Assembly (NCBI GenBank): GCA_015680685.1
Contig: MNCI01035815.1
Coordinates: 76,367 to 140,366 of the forward strand
Source of the DNA: Gnetum montanum
Taxonomy: Eukaryota > Streptophyta > Gnetopsida > Gnetales > Gnetaceae
Length of the DNA stretch: 64,000 nt
Direction: 5' to 3'
Shown: piece after piece, positions 60,745-64,000 of the stretch
Layout of the letters: each line of letters begins with the position of its first letter
Numbering within the stretch: the stretch's first letter is position 1
The notes under the pieces: generated by a model
What the model saw: only the letters and a program-made list of their open reading frames with translations
The model's database searches: none
Told to the model about the DNA's origin: nothing
Made by a program: the position numbers and the translations under genes

Positions 60745-61648
60745 TGATGAGTCATGAATTTGCTAACAGCCACGATATCATAGATGACGTGATAGCACGT
60801 ACACCACAATATCGCACCTACGATATCGCATCCATGATATCATAGACAACGCGATATCGCGTACGCGATATCGCAGCCTAGCCACAATATCGCATACACG
60901 ATATCATAGCATGTCTTCTCATCTATAAATAAGAGGTAGCTAGATCTAGAGGAGTTAGTCAATTTAGAGTTAGTTTTGATTTTAGTTTTCATTTTTCCTA
61001 TCAACCCTTTTCCTCTCAGTGTATGCCAGTAGTGTGGTGATTGTAATTGTGTGGCATCCTTTATTCGAGTGTGACGTACTTGGACACGCACATGACCGAA
61101 AATAAAGATCGAGATTACTTCATCATTGCAGCATTCACTTAGCTTAATCATTTAATTAATTTTTATTTACTACTTTCCTAGTTAATATCTTCTCACCCTT
61201 AAACTCCTGTTAAATGTGGAATGAGTAAAACTTGATTATGAGCATTTAAGTGTGACTACTTGGTAACCCAGTAGCGTACCTAGAATCTATGCTTGGTAAT
61301 CCCAGTAGTAGTCATGCACAAATTCCAAGATGTGTACGGATGATCAAGGAACGGATGCTCATTACACTTAGGCTAGCTTAGATTCTCTCTCACCCTTTCT
61401 CTCTTAGCTAAGACAATATTACCTTCCATTGCCTTCAGGAGTAGCATTAGGTTAGAAACACATCATACACCTCACTCTAGACTAAATCATACATGACAAA
61501 GTTAATACTAGTCTAGGTGGGAAGACAGCGAACTACGACCTAAGACTATCTAGATGCCACAACTAGTCCGTCTGCGGAGTTCGACTGGATCGCGCGTGTA
61601 ACGCTCGTATTTGTATGGTTGAGTGTAGGGGTACCTCGCCACTGATTA
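60745..61648 (+). repeat. Solo LTR-F inserted between A3 protease and RT
   Basis: 904 bp, TGATGAGTCATG to CGCCACTGATTA, with perfect GTGTG target duplications (60740-60744 and 61649-61653). About eight GATATC-type units at 60772-60905 precede TATAAATAA (60924-60932). It is in the opposite orientation to A3. No internal sequence, so it is a solo LTR left by LTR-LTR recombination. Confidence 0.9.
60772..60932 (+). promoter_or_regulatory. GATATC palindrome cluster and TATA box, LTR-F
   Basis: Contains a perfect 24-bp palindrome at 60851-60874: two GCGATATCGC units around a central GTAC. Six or seven further GATATC variants surround it. The TATA box follows about 20 bp after the last unit. Confidence 0.65.
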
Positions 61649-62330
61649 GTGTGCTACTCTTAAAATCAATGGTCAACCACTAGGTGCCCTCTTGTTTTGT
61701 GGCTACTACATACAAACACCTTTGAATTTCTACTTCTAATGCACAGTGCTTACATGCACAAATAGATGCTCATTTCACTGCCCAAAGTTTTTGCACATAA
61801 TTGTACCTTGTATCACTATACACAATGCATGGAACTTGCTTCTTCTTGATCTTTCTGAATGTATTTTCTTTGGATATTTTCAAGGAAAGATCTCTTATGT
61901 CCATTCTTACATCAACAGTGCTTAGCCATGCCCTTTCCATGATGATTGGGAAGTCCCCTTTGTAGTTCTTCACCTTGATCACTAGGAAATTAGTAGGGTA
62001 AGACTACCCACAAATAGTGGTCACAATGTCTTCTACTAGTCCCAATGGAATAGTGATGGACTGGTCTACCAATTCTAGTTTGATATTGCTCTTCTTTAAA
62101 GGAGGCAAGTTCTAGATAGTATACATCCCATAAGAAATTAGATTGAAACCAAAGCCTAAGTCAAAAAGAGCTTTACATGGTTCATTCCAACAATTTGCAA
62201 ATAGATCAAAGGACTTCCAAGATCTTCTAACTTCCTAAGAAGGTTTCTAGCACAGATACAATTAGATACATTATGAGTAAGCATCACAGTGTGGATCCTA
62301 GGTGATGTTTTAAAGCAGACTCAAAGGAAT
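61649..62330 (-). pseudogene. A3 protease region
   Basis: On the minus strand: a DSG-region remnant (about 62160, decayed), then QSITIPLGLVEDIVTTI, then KNYKGDFPIIMERAWLS, where the usual GRAWL Gly has become Glu. The C-terminal HCALEVEIQRCLYVVATKQEGT is homologous to A2. More decayed than the A2 protease. Confidence 0.72.
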
Positions 62331-63913
62331 TTGATACAAAGGAAGACATAGAAACATGGTTGTTAATCATAGATGTAGTTGAGGGCTTAGGAAAATTGCA
62401 TGATTAGAAGAAAGGTCTTTTCTTTGATCGAGTATCTAAACCACTCGGTTGATGAACCAATTGTAGATTAATGGTCCTAATAGCATTGTGTTGTTGTGAT
62501 TAAGCTAGTAGTTCATCCTAAGGTGGAGTAGGTGGTAGCTATGTGGAGGGTGGAGGAAGATATGCAAAAATAGGAGAAGGATAAGGGTAAGAGGTGGTAT
62601 CCCTTAATGCATGTGGAGAATGAGTTCAATAATAATTAGAAGGGTGATAGTGAGATTGGAAAGTAGAAACGTGACTGGAGGAGTCACATGGAGACAGGGG
62701 TTGCTGAACATGACACCCATAGGGATTAGGTTGTCAGTAAGGATATTGCTACCTTGGTGTTACTAGGACCCATGACTCTGGTTGCTACCACTATTAATAT
62801 TGCTCATATGGTTACGATAGAGTTCCAGTTGGATAATATTGCTGTTGCTTTTAGAACTACCTAGAATTACCTTGAGGATAAGGTAATCTTCTAGGTGTTT
62901 TCCTTTGTGCGAGTCATGAATTCAAAGCGTATACCCCATACTCATATAAGTGTGACACTATTAGACAACATCCCTTAGGATGTTCATACTAGCAGACATC
63001 ACACCCACCATCATCATCTAATTCACTATCCAAAACTTCTTTTATTGCAGCAATCTTGCCCTTACCTCGTTGATAAGCACATTCAACTTCCTTGTGCCTC
63101 ATACGCTCATAATTACCACCCCATTCTTTGGATTCTTTAACAATTTTTAGTATAGCTTGAAATCTGCTATCCATGGAGTCCCATAACATATCAACCTTGG
63201 CCGTAATTTCAAATTAGAATTTTTGAAGTGGCAATGCTTTCCTATTCACCATCTCATCAAGTGTTGATTCTTCCTCACTATCACAAAATTGAAACTCTCT
63301 CTTGTGAATGGAAGGATCATGATTATACTCTTCTACACTTTCTCATTTTCATAATTCACCTTCCTCTTTAGCTACCTAATCATATATCTTTGGATCTAAT
63401 AGGCACTTAATTCTAATAGTCACCCTTGGGCATAGATGCCAAGGGTTTTCCTCATTACAAATCAAGGCCTTTCTACAATGTGGCTAAGTTGATCTAGTTG
63501 AGAATAACCATGGCCAGGACATCTATGCATTAAGAAATAATATTGGCTGATGGCAACATCCAAGGGTTCCATGTGTTCCTTGTTTCCATCCTTAGATCTT
63601 CCTTATCATGTTAAACACTCTATAGTACATTTGATATTTATCATTAAATAATTCAGGTATTATACTCCACCATCTAATAGATTCTAGTTCTAAGGATCAG
63701 TACTAGTTTTCTGCTTCTTTAATGAGTGTCTATGGGAACAACTTAAGCTTTTTCCATTTATTCTCTATGTTCTGCAAGGCACATGCATCTTGAAAAGCTT
63801 GGAGATGGTTCTGTGGATCTAAGTTATATCCCCTTTCAAACCTATGAATATTGTTCATATCTAATCTTTTGATCTGACTATCCTTTACATGCCTTATTGG
63901 AATTTGTACTGCC
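62331..63913 (-). pseudogene. A3 gag (N-terminus missing)
   Basis: On the minus strand from 63913 the sequence matches A2 gag from about 40645 onward: a KRLDMNNI-type start of the capsid core, the helical part (EEGEL region near 63360), LWDSMDSRFQAILKIVKESKEW (about 63180-63115), DDDGGCDVC of the zinc-knuckle (62989-63015), and a Pro/Gln-rich tail. The first ~290 codons present in A2 are absent, because the sequence switches to LTR U3. Confidence 0.78.
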
Positions 63914-64000
63914 TCTATATTTATAGGTCGTCATATACCCCATGATATCAAATATTTGATATCACATCTTGGGGTTCAATATCAGGTATCCAATATCGAG
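63914..64000 (-). repeat. LTR U3 fragment joined to A3 gag (runs off the window)
   Basis: TATATTTATAGG..GTCATATACCCC.TGATATCAAATATTTGATATC matches LTR-G from 55860 on. It contains the degenerate GATATC cluster. The join to gag lacks R-U5, PBS and leader. Confidence 0.75.

Larger units (their letters stand above)
55120..64000 (-). mobile_element. A3: Athila-like element that keeps pol
   Basis: Minus-strand order from the right: LTR U3 fragment (63914-64000), gag, protease, [solo LTR-F], RT, RNase H, integrase, 3' noncoding region, 3' LTR (55120-56000). It is inserted at the 3' tail of the RTE LINE. The right end lies outside the window or is rearranged: gag joins LTR U3 sequence at about 63914, so R-U5, PBS, leader and the gag N-terminus are missing. 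It is the only Athila-like copy here with visible pol and a possible model for the lost partner of A1 and A2. Confidence 0.85.

Overview
The window looks like plant nuclear DNA made almost entirely of nested, decayed retrotransposons. I see no intact single-copy host gene, no bacterial gene and no CRISPR array. The plant assignment rests on Tat/Ogre-like and Athila-like Ty3/gypsy elements, a chromodomain-bearing chromovirus fragment, an RTE-type LINE, an L1-type LINE and tRNA-derived SINE-like repeats. Reading frames are broken mostly by C-to-T and G-to-A changes (CAG to TAG, CGA to TGA, TGG to TGA). The species cannot be named from the sequence; a large-genome seed plant is a fair guess.

Layout. 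1-17947: the 3' part of a Tat/Ogre-like element (T1, + strand). It holds the first two exons of an antisense gene, a ~185-bp tandem array, the pol region and the 3' LTR. Its integrase is split by an Athila-like element (A1, 9215-15664, - strand) with a perfect CCAAT target-site duplication. 17948-23984: AT-rich sequence with nothing recognisable except small repeats. 23985-25440: chromovirus remnant (- strand). 25456-37934: the 5' part of a second Tat/Ogre-like element (T2, + strand) with LTR, gag, protease and the whole antisense gene (31911-37108). 37935-38527: second copy of the chromovirus-associated repeat. 38528-45916: Athila-like element A2 with two LTRs, PBS, gag and protease but no RT, RNase H or integrase. 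45917-52840: unclassified coding-like remnant, a solo LTR, copia-like and SINE-like traces and an L1 LINE (- strand). 52840-55119: RTE LINE (+ strand) interrupted by an LTR with an assembly gap. 55120-64000: Athila-like element A3 (- strand) that keeps pol and contains a further solo LTR.

Main result. T1 and T2 together outline a very large (~21 kb) Tat/Ogre-like element. Its gag-protease and pol parts are separated by ~10 kb that carries a multi-exon gene on the opposite strand. Exons 1-3 encode a domain that reads like the plant FCP1/NLI-interacting HAD phosphatase family. Both copies share the exon 1/exon 2 junction phase, and both have lost the nucleophile aspartate pair of motif I. The C-terminal exons suggest coiled coil and basic, nuclear-type segments. 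I do not know of this arrangement being described.

Second result. All the Athila-like LTRs carry a variable cluster of palindromic GATATC-centred sites next to a TATAAATA box, in otherwise CpG-poor DNA. A2, and perhaps A1, are gag-protease-only derivatives of the A3 type and would need pol supplied in trans.
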